Shown here: piece after piece, positions 54,907 to 63,518 of the stretch | Layout of the letters: every line of letters begins with the position of its first letter | How positions within the stretch are numbered: the stretch's first letter is position 1 | Assembly: GCF_004307455.1 (NCBI RefSeq) | Contig: NZ_SEWX01000002.1 | Span: forward strand, 310,001-374,000 | Reading direction: 5' to 3' | From: Aquirufa nivalisilvae | GTDB lineage: Bacteria > Bacteroidota > Bacteroidia > Cytophagales > Spirosomataceae | Length of the DNA stretch: 64,000 bases | Made by a program: the position numbers and the translations under genes | Notes under the pieces: model-generated | The model's database searches: none | What the model saw: only the letters and a program-made list of their open reading frames with translations | Told to the model about the DNA's origin: nothing

Positions 54907-55437
54907 TTATTTAGTCGCTTTTGCTTTTTTGGGAGCTTTCGCTGCTTTTTCTTCTGTTGCTTCTTTTACTTCTTTAGCAGCTTTGGGTGCTTTCGCCACT
55001 TTTTCCGCTTTCGGTTCTTCGGCGGCTGGAGCTGTTTGGAACATGTCAGGAGTATTAGTTACCAAGATCAAATACCAAGAAAGGATTTTTTTGATATCGG
55101 AAGCATAAACTCGATCAGAGTCATAATTGGGAACAATACTTGCTAATAATCCAAATAATTCAGCATCACTTGCCTTTTTAGGTTCAATGTTCAAAGAACC
55201 TTGACAAACAGAGTGAATCAATTGAAATAAATCACCTAAAGGCAATGTGCTGTCTTGATGATCGTCTAGATAAAGGGAAATATCCTTTAAAACCGAGATA
55301 CGTGTTTGACCGCTAACAACAGATTTTTGCTTTAGAGCATCTAATGTTTCTACTATAACCCCAGTACGAGTCGGTTTCAACACTCTAAATAATCCGCTTT
55401 TGCCTGATATGTGGGCAATTTCATTTAATAATTCCAT
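54907..55437 (-). CDS. DUF5606 domain protein with Lys/Ala-rich tail
   Basis: 176 residues. Residues 1-120 match the DUF5606 family of Bacteroidota (LLNEIAHISGKSGLFRVLKP, TRISVLKDISLYL). Residues about 135-176 are a run of Ala, Lys and Glu (AEKVAKAPKAAKEV, then EKAAKAPKKAKATK), similar to histone H1-like tails, so nucleic acid binding is possible. Function is unknown. It follows engB by 29 bp and is probably co-transcribed with it. Confidence 0.8.
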   Translation of the reverse strand: MELLNEIAHISGKSGLFRVLKPTRTGVIVETLDALKQKSVVSGQTRISVLKDISLYLDDHQDSTLPLGDLFQLIHSVCQGSLNIEPKKASDAELFGLLASIVPNYDSDRVYASDIKKILSWYLILVTNTPDMFQTAPAAEEPKAEKVAKAPKAAKEVKEATEEKAAKAPKKAKATK

Positions 55438-55466
55438 GTGTGATGTTTAATTCGGTCGCAAAAATA

Positions 55467-56084
55467 TTAAGATTTCCTTGATTTATAGGGAGATGTGTCA
55501 ATTAATTCCTGAATACTGGCTAAGATTTCTTCCCTACCTTGATGTTTTTCAGCAGAAGTGATGAACATTTTCGGTAATGCTTCCCAAGATTGCAACAAGA
55601 AGTCTTGGTAATGTTTGAAATTGTCATCCACTTGTTTTTGAGATAATTTATCAGCCTTAGTGAACACAAGGTAAAAAGGAATTTGTTCTTCCGCCATTCT
55701 TTCCATGAAAGCAATATCCACTGATTGAGGTTTTAAACGTAGATCGACCAATAAGAACAAACAGGTTAGACTTTTACGATTGATTAGGTAATCCAAAATC
55801 ATTTTTTCGAATTCCTTTCTCTTTTCTTTGCTTACTTGGGCATAACCATAGCCTGGTAAATCCACTAAATACCAGTTGTCGTTAATTAAAAAGTGATTGA
55901 TTAACTGTGTTTTACCTGGAGTTTGAGAGGTCTTTGCTAATTTTTTATGAAAGGTAATGGAGTTGATCAAAGAAGATTTACCCACATTAGAACGACCAAT
56001 GAAGGCAAATTCAGGGAATTTGTCCGGTGGACATTTTAAGTAATCGGTATTACTGGTGATGAATTGTGCACTAATTACTTGCAT
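55467..56084 (-). CDS. engB: Ribosome biogenesis GTPase EngB/YsxC
   Basis: 205 residues. G1 is GRSNVGKSS (30-38), G3 DLPGYG, G4 FTKADK, G5 region ITSAEKH. The short N-terminal extension and length are right for EngB (YihA/YsxC), which assembles the 50S subunit. It starts at ATG 56084 right at the edge of the 800-bp gene-free region. Confidence 0.95.
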   Translation of the reverse strand: MQVISAQFITSNTDYLKCPPDKFPEFAFIGRSNVGKSSLINSITFHKKLAKTSQTPGKTQLINHFLINDNWYLVDLPGYGYAQVSKEKRKEFEKMILDYLINRKSLTCLFLLVDLRLKPQSVDIAFMERMAEEQIPFYLVFTKADKLSQKQVDDNFKHYQDFLLQSWEALPKMFITSAEKHQGREEILASIQELIDTSPYKSRKS

Positions 56085-56191
56085 AGGGTAAATATTAAAG
56101 GATTACAAAGATACGAGGATATTAGTTATTAGATGTAAGTGATTAGGTATTAGTGGGGTAGAGAGTAGAAAGTAGAATGAAAAATTATTAG

Positions 56192-56221
56192 AAACTGGTC
56201 AACTCTAATCAGGGAAGTACA
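56192..56221. repeat. Direct repeat, left copy
   Basis: AAACTGGTCAACTCTAATC then AGGGAAGTACA; 28 of 30 bases match the right copy at 56746-56775, where C replaces T and T replaces C at two positions. Confidence 0.85.
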
Positions 56222-56242
56222 AACACCGTCGGTCAGCACGAG

Positions 56243-56420
56243 CGAAAGATGATGAACGCAGCGGTAGACGAGGTTTTGACGCTAGCAAAGGCGATGCGTG
56301 TCGGCGTCAAAAATATAGGCGATAGCGGAGTGAATCACGGTTCCGCGCAGCGGAATTCGCCTTTGCTGAACGACAAAAAAGAAGTTTTTTTGTTTCTTTT
56401 TTTGAAAAAAAAAGAAAATC
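56243..56420 (+). repeat. Inverted-repeat arm, left copy
   Basis: Begins CGAAAGATG, contains GCGGAGTGA and TTCCGCGCAGCGGAATTCG (56325-56361), and ends in the poly-T/poly-A hairpin at 56384-56417. The reverse complement of the right arm (56492-56686) has the same blocks in the same order, with much divergence between them. Confidence 0.75.
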
Positions 56421-56491
56421 CATGTGAATTGATGAAACGAAAAGTATTTTAAACTCTTTTGAATTCATCACTTTTTCTTGAGCTTAACTTT

Positions 56492-56686
56492 CTTTGGCAT
56501 TTCTTTTTTTCAAAAAAAAAGAAACAAAAAAAACGGAAGAAATACGGTTAATCCTAAGACGAATTCCGCTGCTCGGAACCGATTGTCACTCCGCATACGG
56601 CTTTAATCTTTGAAGCTTAGCTTTAGCCTACGCACGAGGTCAAAGATGCGCCTGCCGCTTCGCTCATGCTGCGTTCCCATCTTTCG
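56492..56686 (-). repeat. Inverted-repeat arm, right copy
   Basis: On the minus strand: CGAAAGATGGGAACGCAGC, later GCGGAGTGACAATCGGTTCC and GAGCAGCGGAATTCG (56558-56594; about 31 of 37 bases match the left arm), then the hairpin module at 56492-56533 ending AAATGCCAAAG as in copy 1 at 13.7 kb. Confidence 0.75.
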
Positions 56687-56745
56687 TTGGGATTAACCGT
56701 TCAATGTAGAATTTAAAATGAACAATGTAGAATTCGAAAATTGAT

Positions 56746-56775
56746 AAACCGGTCAACTTTAATCAGGGAAGTACA
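56746..56775. repeat. Direct repeat, right copy
   Basis: AAACCGGTCAACTTTAATC then AGGGAAGTACA, 28 of 30 bases identical to 56192-56221. Confidence 0.85.
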
Positions 56776-56862
56776 TTTTAAATTGGTGGTAACAACTCTC
56801 AAACAGAAATAAGTTTCTTTTTTCATTTACCATATACCATTCACAATTTATCATTTCTTGAC

Positions 56863-56870
56863 TACCTTTG
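56863..56870 (+). promoter_or_regulatory. -7 element of hemE
   Basis: TACCTTTG matches TAnnTTTG and lies at the end of the repeat block. Start near 56877 leaves about ten bases before ATG 56887. Confidence 0.5.
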
Positions 56871-56886
56871 TGGCTTGAATAAGCAT

Positions 56887-57918
56887 ATGGAAGTATTACA
56901 AAATGATCGCCTGATTAGGGCAGCAAAAGGATTACCTGTTGATCGAATCCCTGTTTGGGTGATGCGTCAAGCAGGAAGAATTTTACCGGAATACCGAGAA
57001 GTAAGAGCTAAAGCAGGTTCGTTCATTGGATTGGCGACACATCCTGAATGGGCAGCCGAAGTGACTATTCAGCCTGTGGATCGTTTCGATGTAGATGCAG
57101 CCATCATTTTTTCAGATATTTTGGTAGTTCCAGAAGCCATGGGTCTTCCTTATGTCATGGAAGAGCAAAAAGGACCTCTTTTTCCTCAGGTTATTCGTTC
57201 CCAACAGGATGTTGATGCTTTGAAAACAGCAGTTCCCGAGGAGGATTTAGCCTATGTTTTAGATGCTATCAAAATAGTGAAGCGTGATTTGTCAGGTAAA
57301 ATTCCATTGATTGGTTTTGCAGGAGCGCCATTTACTATCTTCTGCTATATGGTAGAGGGGAAGGGATCTAAAACTTTTTCTCAAGCGAAGAAAATGCTTT
57401 ATGCGGAACCAGTATTGGCTCATGCATTATTGCAAAAAATTACGGATTCAACTATAGCTTATTTGAAGGCACAAGTGGCTGTAGGAGCCAACCTGATTCA
57501 AGTATTTGATTCTTGGGCAGGCATATTGTCGCCAGCACAGTACAGTGCTTTTTCTACTCCTTACCTCAAGCAAATTTGCGATGCTCTAACAGAGGTTCCT
57601 GTTACTTTATTTGCTAAAGGAGCATTTTTTGCGAGAGAAGAGATGGCTCAATTAAACTGTGCCACCATAGGATTGGATTGGAATATGGATATTCAAGAAT
57701 CCAGGCGTTTGGTTGGTTCAAATAGAACCCTTCAAGGTAACTTAGATCCTTGTGCGCTTTATGGAGATTTTAAAACGGTAGAGGCAGAGACTAAGAAGAT
57801 GATTGATCAATTCGGTACTCAGCGCTACATTGCCAATCTAGGTCATGGGGTTTATCCTGATATTCACCCAGATAAAGTAAAGTGTTTCGTGGATACGGTA
57901 CATAATTATCCTGTTTAA
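56887..57918 (+). CDS. hemE: Uroporphyrinogen decarboxylase
   Basis: 343 residues from ATG 56887; a TTG start at 56875 would overlap the promoter. Diagnostic [16 protein letters not shown] near the N-terminus, and [28 protein letters not shown] and GLDWNMD further on. It decarboxylates uroporphyrinogen III to coproporphyrinogen III in haem synthesis. Single gene followed by a bidirectional terminator. Confidence 0.96.
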   Translation: MEVLQNDRLIRAAKGLPVDRIPVWVMRQAGRILPEYREVRAKAGSFIGLATHPEWAAEVTIQPVDRFDVDAAIIFSDILVVPEAMGLPYVMEEQKGPLFPQVIRSQQDVDALKTAVPEEDLAYVLDAIKIVKRDLSGKIPLIGFAGAPFTIFCYMVEGKGSKTFSQAKKMLYAEPVLAHALLQKITDSTIAYLKAQVAVGANLIQVFDSWAGILSPAQYSAFSTPYLKQICDALTEVPVTLFAKGAFFAREEMAQLNCATIGLDWNMDIQESRRLVGSNRTLQGNLDPCALYGDFKTVEAETKKMIDQFGTQRYIANLGHGVYPDIHPDKVKCFVDTVHNYPV

Positions 57919-57983
57919 AACTTATTACAATATTAAAGCTCAAACCAGCTACCCATTGGTGTAGCATATTAGTAATATCAAAC

Positions 57984-58016
57984 AAAAAGCTCAGGGTTTA
58001 AACCCTGAGCTTTTTT
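57984..58016. terminator. Bidirectional Rho-independent terminator of hemE
   Basis: AAAAAGCTCAGGGTTT and AAACCCTGAGCTTTTT form a perfect 16-bp palindrome flanked by A and T runs, 66 bp after hemE. Confidence 0.9.
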
Positions 58017-58064
58017 GATTATCAATTTCTTGGACAATACATCCAAATTCTCATTCGTTTTTGC

Positions 58065-58097
58065 AACGCTGGCAAGGTTTCAAACCTTGACAGCGTT
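58065..58097. repeat. 33-bp near-perfect palindrome (REP-like)
   Basis: AACGCTGGCAAGGTTT then C and AAACCTTGACAGCGTT: palindromic except for one pair near each end and the central base. It lies between the hemE terminator and the guaB stop and has no T-run of its own. Confidence 0.7.
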
Positions 58098-58114
58098 TAA
58101 GCAAAATGGTATTT

Positions 58115-59584
58115 TTACTTAGCACTATAGTTAGGTGCCTCCTTTGAAATACTAACATCGTGTGGATGACTTTCTTTCACACCTGCAGAAGTGATTTTTA
58201 CAAATTTAGCTTGTTGCATATCGCTAATAGTTCCTGCTCCACAATAGCCCATTCCGGCTTTCAAACCACCCACCATTTGGTATAAAATTTCTGTCACAGA
58301 ACCTTTAAATGGTACACGTCCAACGATTCCTTCAGGAACTAATTTTTTGATATCATCTTCCGCATCTTGGAAATAGCGATCCTTTGACCCATCTTCCATC
58401 GCTTCTAATGATCCCATTCCACGGTATGATTTGAATTTACGTCCTTCTAAAATAATCATTTCACCTGGCGCCTCATCGGTTCCTGCTAATAATGAGCCAA
58501 TCATCACCGTGCTAGCACCTCCTGCAATGGCTTTGGCAATATCACCTGAAAAACGAATTCCACCGTCGGCAATTAACGGAACATTGTAAGGTTCTAAGGC
58601 CTTAGCTGCTTCATAAACGGCCGTTAATTGTGGCATTCCTACTCCCGCAATGATACGGGTAGTACAAATACTTCCAGGTCCTACACCTACTTTTACGGCA
58701 TCAGCTCCTGCTTCAGCTAAGGCCTTGGCAGCTTCTCCTGTAGCAATGTTTCCAACAATCACATCTAAAGTTGGGTAAGATGCTTTGACCGTTTTTAAAG
58801 CATCAATAACGCCTTTGGAATGTCCGTGTGCTGTATCAATACTAATGACGTCTACACCCACTTGAACTAAAGCTTGTACACGGTCTAATAAATCATGTGT
58901 AACTCCTACAGCAGCACCTACACGTAAGCGCCCTAAAGAATCTTTGGATGCTAATGGATGGCTTTTGCGTTTTAAAATATCTTTATAAGTAATTAATCCA
59001 ATCAATCGGCCATTTTTGTCGATGATGGGTAATTTCTCAATTTTATGCTCTTGTAGTATACTCTCTGCTGCCTCCATGCTGATTCCTTCATTGGCAGTAA
59101 TCAAGTTTACCTTTGTCATGATTTCATGCACCGGTCTAGCTGTTTCTTTTTGGAAACGTAAATCACGGTTAGTCAAAATACCCACTAAAATTCCTTGAGT
59201 ATCAATGACTGGAATACCTCCAATTTTGAATTCTTTCATGATGCGCTGAGCATCACCTAAAGTTTGCGTATCATGTAATGTTATTGGATCAATGATCATT
59301 CCTGATTCAGAGCGCTTTACTTTACGAACTTGTGCCGCTTGCTGCTGAATAGTCATGTTTTTATGGATGATTCCAATACCTCCTTCTTGTGCTAAGGCAA
59401 TGGCTAAATCAGCTTCAGTAACTGTATCCATAGCAGCAGAAACAATGGGAATATTCAAACTGATGTTTTTCGTCAGTCGAGTTTGAGTCTTTACATCACG
59501 AGGTAAGACTTCAGAATACGCAGGAAGCAATAGTACGTCGTCGTAGGTAAGAGCTTCGAAAAGAAATTTGGATGAATCAAGCAT
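58115..59584 (-). CDS. guaB: IMP dehydrogenase
   Basis: 489 residues. Catalytic loop [17 protein letters not shown] with Cys307, preceded by the FDDVLLLP-type [12 protein letters not shown] at the N-terminus. Two CBS domains lie at about 95-205 ([16 protein letters not shown]). It oxidises IMP to XMP for guanine nucleotide synthesis. The -7 element TAACTTTG at 59650-59657 serves it. Confidence 0.97.
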   Translation of the reverse strand: MLDSSKFLFEALTYDDVLLLPAYSEVLPRDVKTQTRLTKNISLNIPIVSAAMDTVTEADLAIALAQEGGIGIIHKNMTIQQQAAQVRKVKRSESGMIIDPITLHDTQTLGDAQRIMKEFKIGGIPVIDTQGILVGILTNRDLRFQKETARPVHEIMTKVNLITANEGISMEAAESILQEHKIEKLPIIDKNGRLIGLITYKDILKRKSHPLASKDSLGRLRVGAAVGVTHDLLDRVQALVQVGVDVISIDTAHGHSKGVIDALKTVKASYPTLDVIVGNIATGEAAKALAEAGADAVKVGVGPGSICTTRIIAGVGMPQLTAVYEAAKALEPYNVPLIADGGIRFSGDIAKAIAGGASTVMIGSLLAGTDEAPGEMIILEGRKFKSYRGMGSLEAMEDGSKDRYFQDAEDDIKKLVPEGIVGRVPFKGSVTEILYQMVGGLKAGMGYCGAGTISDMQQAKFVKITSAGVKESHPHDVSISKEAPNYSAK

Positions 59585-59649
59585 GGCAAATAGTTTGAAC
59601 GGGAATTGGATTTATCGGATGAAGGCGAACCATACCCTTATTTGCGAGA

Positions 59650-59657
59650 CAAAGTTA
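59650..59657 (-). promoter_or_regulatory. -7 element of guaB
   Basis: Minus strand TAACTTTG matches TAnnTTTG, implying a leader of about 60 bases. Upstream TTTC is a weak -33 candidate. Confidence 0.5.
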
Positions 59658-59682
59658 CAATTTTTTTTGTAATATTTGAAAG

Positions 59683-60684
59683 ATGAACAAAAAATCACTC
59701 TTAGTCACGGCCTACGTTATTTGTTGTAGCTTTTTGACTCAAGCCCAATGGATCAAATATCGATTTGAAACAGCCAGAATGGGATCTCCATTTCGCATCA
59801 TCGTTTCTACTCAAGATTCGGTAGGCTTGTCGAATACAATTAAAAAAGCTCAGACATTGGCAGAAAACTTAGAAATGCAATTGAGCGATTACCAGCCAAT
59901 TTCAGATTTAAGCCAAGTGAATCAAAGAGCTGGAACTGGTCAGTTTTATCCTATTCAAGAGCCATTTAAGGCTATATTGAAAGAATCTTTGTTGGCATAT
60001 CAATACAGCCAAGGGAATCTAACCATTTTCATAGGCAAATTAGTGGCTGCCTGGAGAAATGCTAGAAAAACGAAAGAGCTTCCTGCTTCTCATATGCTTC
60101 AAGATTGGGTTAAGGCATTGCAATCACCCTGTTTGGAATTTAATGCAGACAGTAGTGCCATTCGATTAACAAATTCAGCTTGCCAATTGGATGTAGGGTC
60201 AATAGGTAAGGGCTTTGTGGCTCAAAGGGTATTGGATTTTTTAGTGAAATCAGGATATCCATATGCTTTGGTGGATGCAGGAGGAAAAATTAGTGCCAGC
60301 CAAGTGAATCCTCAGGGAGATGCTTGGAAGGTAGGCCTTGAATTGCCAAATTCTAAAAAAATCTCGACTGATTTTTTAGAAATCAAAAATCAGTCAATTG
60401 CTAGTTCGGGAAAAACATACCAACAAGTAGAAATTGCGGGGAAAAGTTATTCCCATGTTATCAATCCTAAAACGGGTTTGGGATTGGAACACGCACGATC
60501 GGCTACTGCCATTGCTCCTGATGGAGCTCAGGCAGATTGGATAGCAACTGCCGCTACTATCATGGAAATAGAGGATATAAAAATCATGCTTCAGCGATTT
60601 CCAAGGGTGCAGGTGCTTGTATGGGAATACCAAAATGGGGAATTGGAAATATTATTGAATCATGGTATCTTGAAAGTCGATTAG
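59683..60684 (+). CDS. apbE: FAD:protein FMN transferase (ApbE)
   Basis: 333 residues with a signal peptide ending near TQAQW. Conserved ApbE blocks: FETARMGSPFRI, DVGSIGKGFVAQ, ALVDAGGKISAS, YSHVINPKTG, and a late ADWIATAATIME replacing the usual EADALAT-like metal site. It flavinylates threonine in Nqr/Rnf or other exported proteins using FAD. First of a run of three genes; no flavinylated target is visible in this window. Confidence 0.9.
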   Translation: MNKKSLLVTAYVICCSFLTQAQWIKYRFETARMGSPFRIIVSTQDSVGLSNTIKKAQTLAENLEMQLSDYQPISDLSQVNQRAGTGQFYPIQEPFKAILKESLLAYQYSQGNLTIFIGKLVAAWRNARKTKELPASHMLQDWVKALQSPCLEFNADSSAIRLTNSACQLDVGSIGKGFVAQRVLDFLVKSGYPYALVDAGGKISASQVNPQGDAWKVGLELPNSKKISTDFLEIKNQSIASSGKTYQQVEIAGKSYSHVINPKTGLGLEHARSATAIAPDGAQADWIATAATIMEIEDIKIMLQRFPRVQVLVWEYQNGELEILLNHGILKVD

Positions 60685-60697
60685 AATTAATTTAAGA

Positions 60698-61660
60698 ATG
60701 AATAGAAAAATACGTGTAATAGTACTGGCCTTGAGCGTTGGGATTTGTCAAATAGGAATAGGTCAACAATTGAAATCATACCGACAAATCATTCCTAATT
60801 CTACCGTGGCTTTTGATATGCAGGCTATTCCTGCGGGTAATTTAGTATTAGGTAGTCCAAGTACAGAGGTTGGGAGGAATACTGATGAAGGGCCGCAACA
60901 AAAATTGAGCATGGAAGCATTTTGGATGGGAAAGACCGAAGTGACGTATGATGAATACCAATTGTTTTTTGAAGAGGATCGTGATCCGGCGCCAAAACCA
61001 GCCAAGGAAGGGCCAGATGCCATTACACGTCCAAGTCCACCTTACATTGATTTTACATTAGGTATGGGAAAAGTTGGTGGGTTTCCAGCGAACTCCATGC
61101 AGCATTTTGCTGCGCTCATGTATTGTAAATGGTTATATGCCAAAACCCAAATATTTTACCGTTTGCCTACGGAGGCAGAATGGGAATATGCTTGTCGAGC
61201 TGGTGGAAAAGGAGCTTATTCTTCCCTCAGTGCCAATGAGAAATTAGAAGATTATGCTTGGATTGCTTCCAATTCTGGAGATAAGTATCATTTAGTAGCT
61301 CAGAAAAAGCCCAATGCTTGGGGATTACATGATATGATTGGGAATGTGCATGAATGGGTATTGGATCATTATGAACCAGCTTATTCTGCTAATAAGAAAG
61401 CTCATCAAGCAATATTCAAAGATAAGTATGCGGATGCAATCGTGAGAGGAGGAAGTTATCGTGATGAGGCTAGCTTGGCCCGAAGTGCCAGTAGGTTGGC
61501 GGCGGATCCTGTTTGGAACAGAAGAGATCCTCAAGAACCTAAGAGTAAATGGTGGAATGCGGATGCTCCGTTTGTGGGTTTTCGTATCATGCGACCAGCC
61601 AAGCAGCCAAGCCCTGAAGAAGTGCGGGCATTTTTTGATCAGTATTTAAAAGATTATTAA
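60698..61660 (+). CDS. Exported SUMF1/FGE-fold protein lacking the catalytic cysteine pair
   Basis: 320 residues with a signal peptide ending near GIGQQ. The formylglycine-generating-enzyme fold is clear: PAGNLVLGS, WMGKTEVTYDEY, RLPTEAEWEYACRAGG, GNVHEWVLDHY and VGFRIMRP. In the segment where FGE has its two active-site cysteines, the sequence reads RGGSYRDEASLARSASR, with no Cys, so formylglycine generation is not expected. Similar inactive FGE-fold proteins include the gliding proteins GldJ and GldK. Thirteen bases after apbE, so likely co-transcribed. Confidence 0.85.
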   Translation: MNRKIRVIVLALSVGICQIGIGQQLKSYRQIIPNSTVAFDMQAIPAGNLVLGSPSTEVGRNTDEGPQQKLSMEAFWMGKTEVTYDEYQLFFEEDRDPAPKPAKEGPDAITRPSPPYIDFTLGMGKVGGFPANSMQHFAALMYCKWLYAKTQIFYRLPTEAEWEYACRAGGKGAYSSLSANEKLEDYAWIASNSGDKYHLVAQKKPNAWGLHDMIGNVHEWVLDHYEPAYSANKKAHQAIFKDKYADAIVRGGSYRDEASLARSASRLAADPVWNRRDPQEPKSKWWNADAPFVGFRIMRPAKQPSPEEVRAFFDQYLKDY

Positions 61661-61685
61661 CCTTCAAAATATATACCTAATTAAC

Positions 61686-63035
61686 ATGAAAAATTCACGT
61701 AGAGAATTCATTGTTCAGTCTAGTCTGGGAGCTGGAGCTTTGTTAGCGGCACCGCTAGTGGCTCAGGCTAATCCAGGGGTAAGTTTTAGCCAAAGTTTGG
61801 TAGGAGACACCTTAAAAGTAGCTTTAATTGGTTGTGGTGGTCGAGGTACAGGAGCTATCATTCAGGCTTTGAGTACAAAAGAAAATATTCAGTTGGTAGC
61901 TATGGCAGATGCCTTTAAAGATCGATTGGATGATTGTTATAAGAGTGTGATGAATTCCCGTGCCAAAGATACTTCGGCTAAAGCTGTGCCCGTGAATCAG
62001 AAAGTTAATGTTCCTGAAGATCATAAATTCGTGGGTTTTGATGCCTATAAGCAAGCAATGGCCTTGGCAGATGTGGTGATTTTGACGACTCCTCCAGGTT
62101 TTCGTCCCTACCATTTCGAGGAGGCTGTTCGTTTAGGAAAGCAAATTTTCATGGAAAAACCGGTGGCAACTGACCCAGCGGGTATCCAACGTGTTTTGGC
62201 AGCAGCTAAAATAGCCAAAGAGAAGAAATTAAACGTGGTAGTGGGTTTACAGCGTCATTATCAAAATTCATACCGTGATTTGATGAAACGTGTGCAGGAC
62301 GGACAAATCGGCGATGTTGTTTCAGCTTCTTGTTGGTGGAATAATGACGGTGTTTGGGTTAAACCACGTAAGGATGGACAGACCGAGATGGAATACCAAA
62401 TGAGAAACTGGTATTATTTCAATTGGATTTGTGGCGATCATATTACCGAGCAACATATTCACAATATTGATGTAATCAACTGGGCGAAAAACGGTTATCC
62501 TGTTAGAGCAAGAGGAACGGGTGGAAGAGAAGTGAGAAAAGGGAAAGATTATGGTGAAATCTTTGATCACCATATCGTAGAATTTGAATATGCTGATGGA
62601 ACTATTTTGAATAGCCAATGCCGTCATATTCCTGGTACCTGGACTAAAGTCGACGAACATTTGATTGGAACGAAAGGAAAAGTGCTTTTTGATTCTGCCA
62701 AAATTTTGGATTTGAAGGGAAATGTGAATTATGCTTTTGACAAAAAGACAAAAGAGAATAATCCATATCAAACCGAGCATGATGAATTGTGGGCCACAGT
62801 AGCAGCGGGAGAATACAAATTTGCGGATGCTGAAAATGGGGCATATTCCACCATGACTTCTATTTTAGGAAGGATGGCTACCTATTCAGGACAGATTATC
62901 GAATGGGACAAAGCCATTAACTCTGGGATCAATATTGCACCAAGTCGCTTTGCTTGGGATGCAGATATGCCCTTGAAGCCAGATGCGAATGGTTTGTACC
63001 CAGTAGCAGTGCCAGGAAAAACCAAGTATTTTTAA
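61686..63035 (+). CDS. Tat-exported Gfo/Idh/MocA family oxidoreductase
   Basis: 449 residues. MKNSRREFIVQSSLGAG with SRREF is a Tat signal, so the protein is exported folded. The NAD-binding loop is VALIGCGGRGTGAII, and the EKP motif is FMEKPVATD. C-terminal dimerisation domain with WNNDGVWVKPR. This clade oxidises or reduces sugars or inositol-like compounds; the exact substrate is unknown. It is 25 bp after the SUMF1-like gene and 65 bp before nuoA. Confidence 0.92.
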   Translation: MKNSRREFIVQSSLGAGALLAAPLVAQANPGVSFSQSLVGDTLKVALIGCGGRGTGAIIQALSTKENIQLVAMADAFKDRLDDCYKSVMNSRAKDTSAKAVPVNQKVNVPEDHKFVGFDAYKQAMALADVVILTTPPGFRPYHFEEAVRLGKQIFMEKPVATDPAGIQRVLAAAKIAKEKKLNVVVGLQRHYQNSYRDLMKRVQDGQIGDVVSASCWWNNDGVWVKPRKDGQTEMEYQMRNWYYFNWICGDHITEQHIHNIDVINWAKNGYPVRARGTGGREVRKGKDYGEIFDHHIVEFEYADGTILNSQCRHIPGTWTKVDEHLIGTKGKVLFDSAKILDLKGNVNYAFDKKTKENNPYQTEHDELWATVAAGEYKFADAENGAYSTMTSILGRMATYSGQIIEWDKAINSGINIAPSRFAWDADMPLKPDANGLYPVAVPGKTKYF

Positions 63036-63100
63036 TAAAATAATCTTCAAAATTAGATTTTAGTGAGTAAATTGCCGCTTCAAATTTAGCGAAGTACAAG

Positions 63101-63469
63101 ATGAACTATCAACCTCAAGATTTTTTACCCATTTTCGTTCAATTAGCAGCGGCATTGGCTTTTATCGTATTGGTCATGGTCTTGACACATGCTTTAGGTC
63201 CCAAACGCCATTCTGCGAAAAAGGATGATTCTTTTGAGTGCGGTATTGAGTCCATTGGAGATGCCCGTACACCGATTTCGGTGAAGTACTTCTTGGTTGC
63301 CATATTGTTCGTTTTGTTTGATTTGGAGATTGTATTTATGTACCCTTGGGCAGTGAATTTTAAGCAATTAGCATGGAATGGATTTTATGAAATGATCGTA
63401 TTCATGGGCTTATTATTAGCTGGATTTATCTACGTAATTAAAAAAGGTATTTTAACCTGGGAAAAATAA
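63101..63469 (+). CDS. nuoA: NADH-quinone oxidoreductase subunit A
   Basis: 122 residues with three membrane helices. The motif FECGIESIGDARTPISVKYFLVAILFVLFDLEIVFMYPWA is diagnostic in parts: DSFECGIES, RTPISVKYFLVA, FDLEIVF. First gene of the nuo operon, complex I. Confidence 0.96.
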   Translation: MNYQPQDFLPIFVQLAAALAFIVLVMVLTHALGPKRHSAKKDDSFECGIESIGDARTPISVKYFLVAILFVLFDLEIVFMYPWAVNFKQLAWNGFYEMIVFMGLLLAGFIYVIKKGILTWEK

Positions 63470-63518
63470 ACATTTAGCTTTTTGCTGGGTTTATTTTTAA
63501 TAGAAAAGAAGATTATAT

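Larger units (their letters stand above)
56085..56886. other. Gene-free composite repeat region
   Basis: This 800-bp interval between divergent engB and hemE has no credible gene. It holds two copies of a 30-bp direct repeat (56192-56221 and 56746-56775), two inverted arms between them, and low-complexity sequence such as CCATTCACAATTTATCATT before hemE. Its segments are locally richer in GC than the surroundings, interrupted by long T and A runs. Confidence 0.75.

Noticed and set aside
56249-56452. A 67-codon open frame inside the composite repeat
   Set aside because: It runs through the inverted arm and the poly-T hairpin; the reverse copy has no equivalent frame, so it is a by-product of the repeat.
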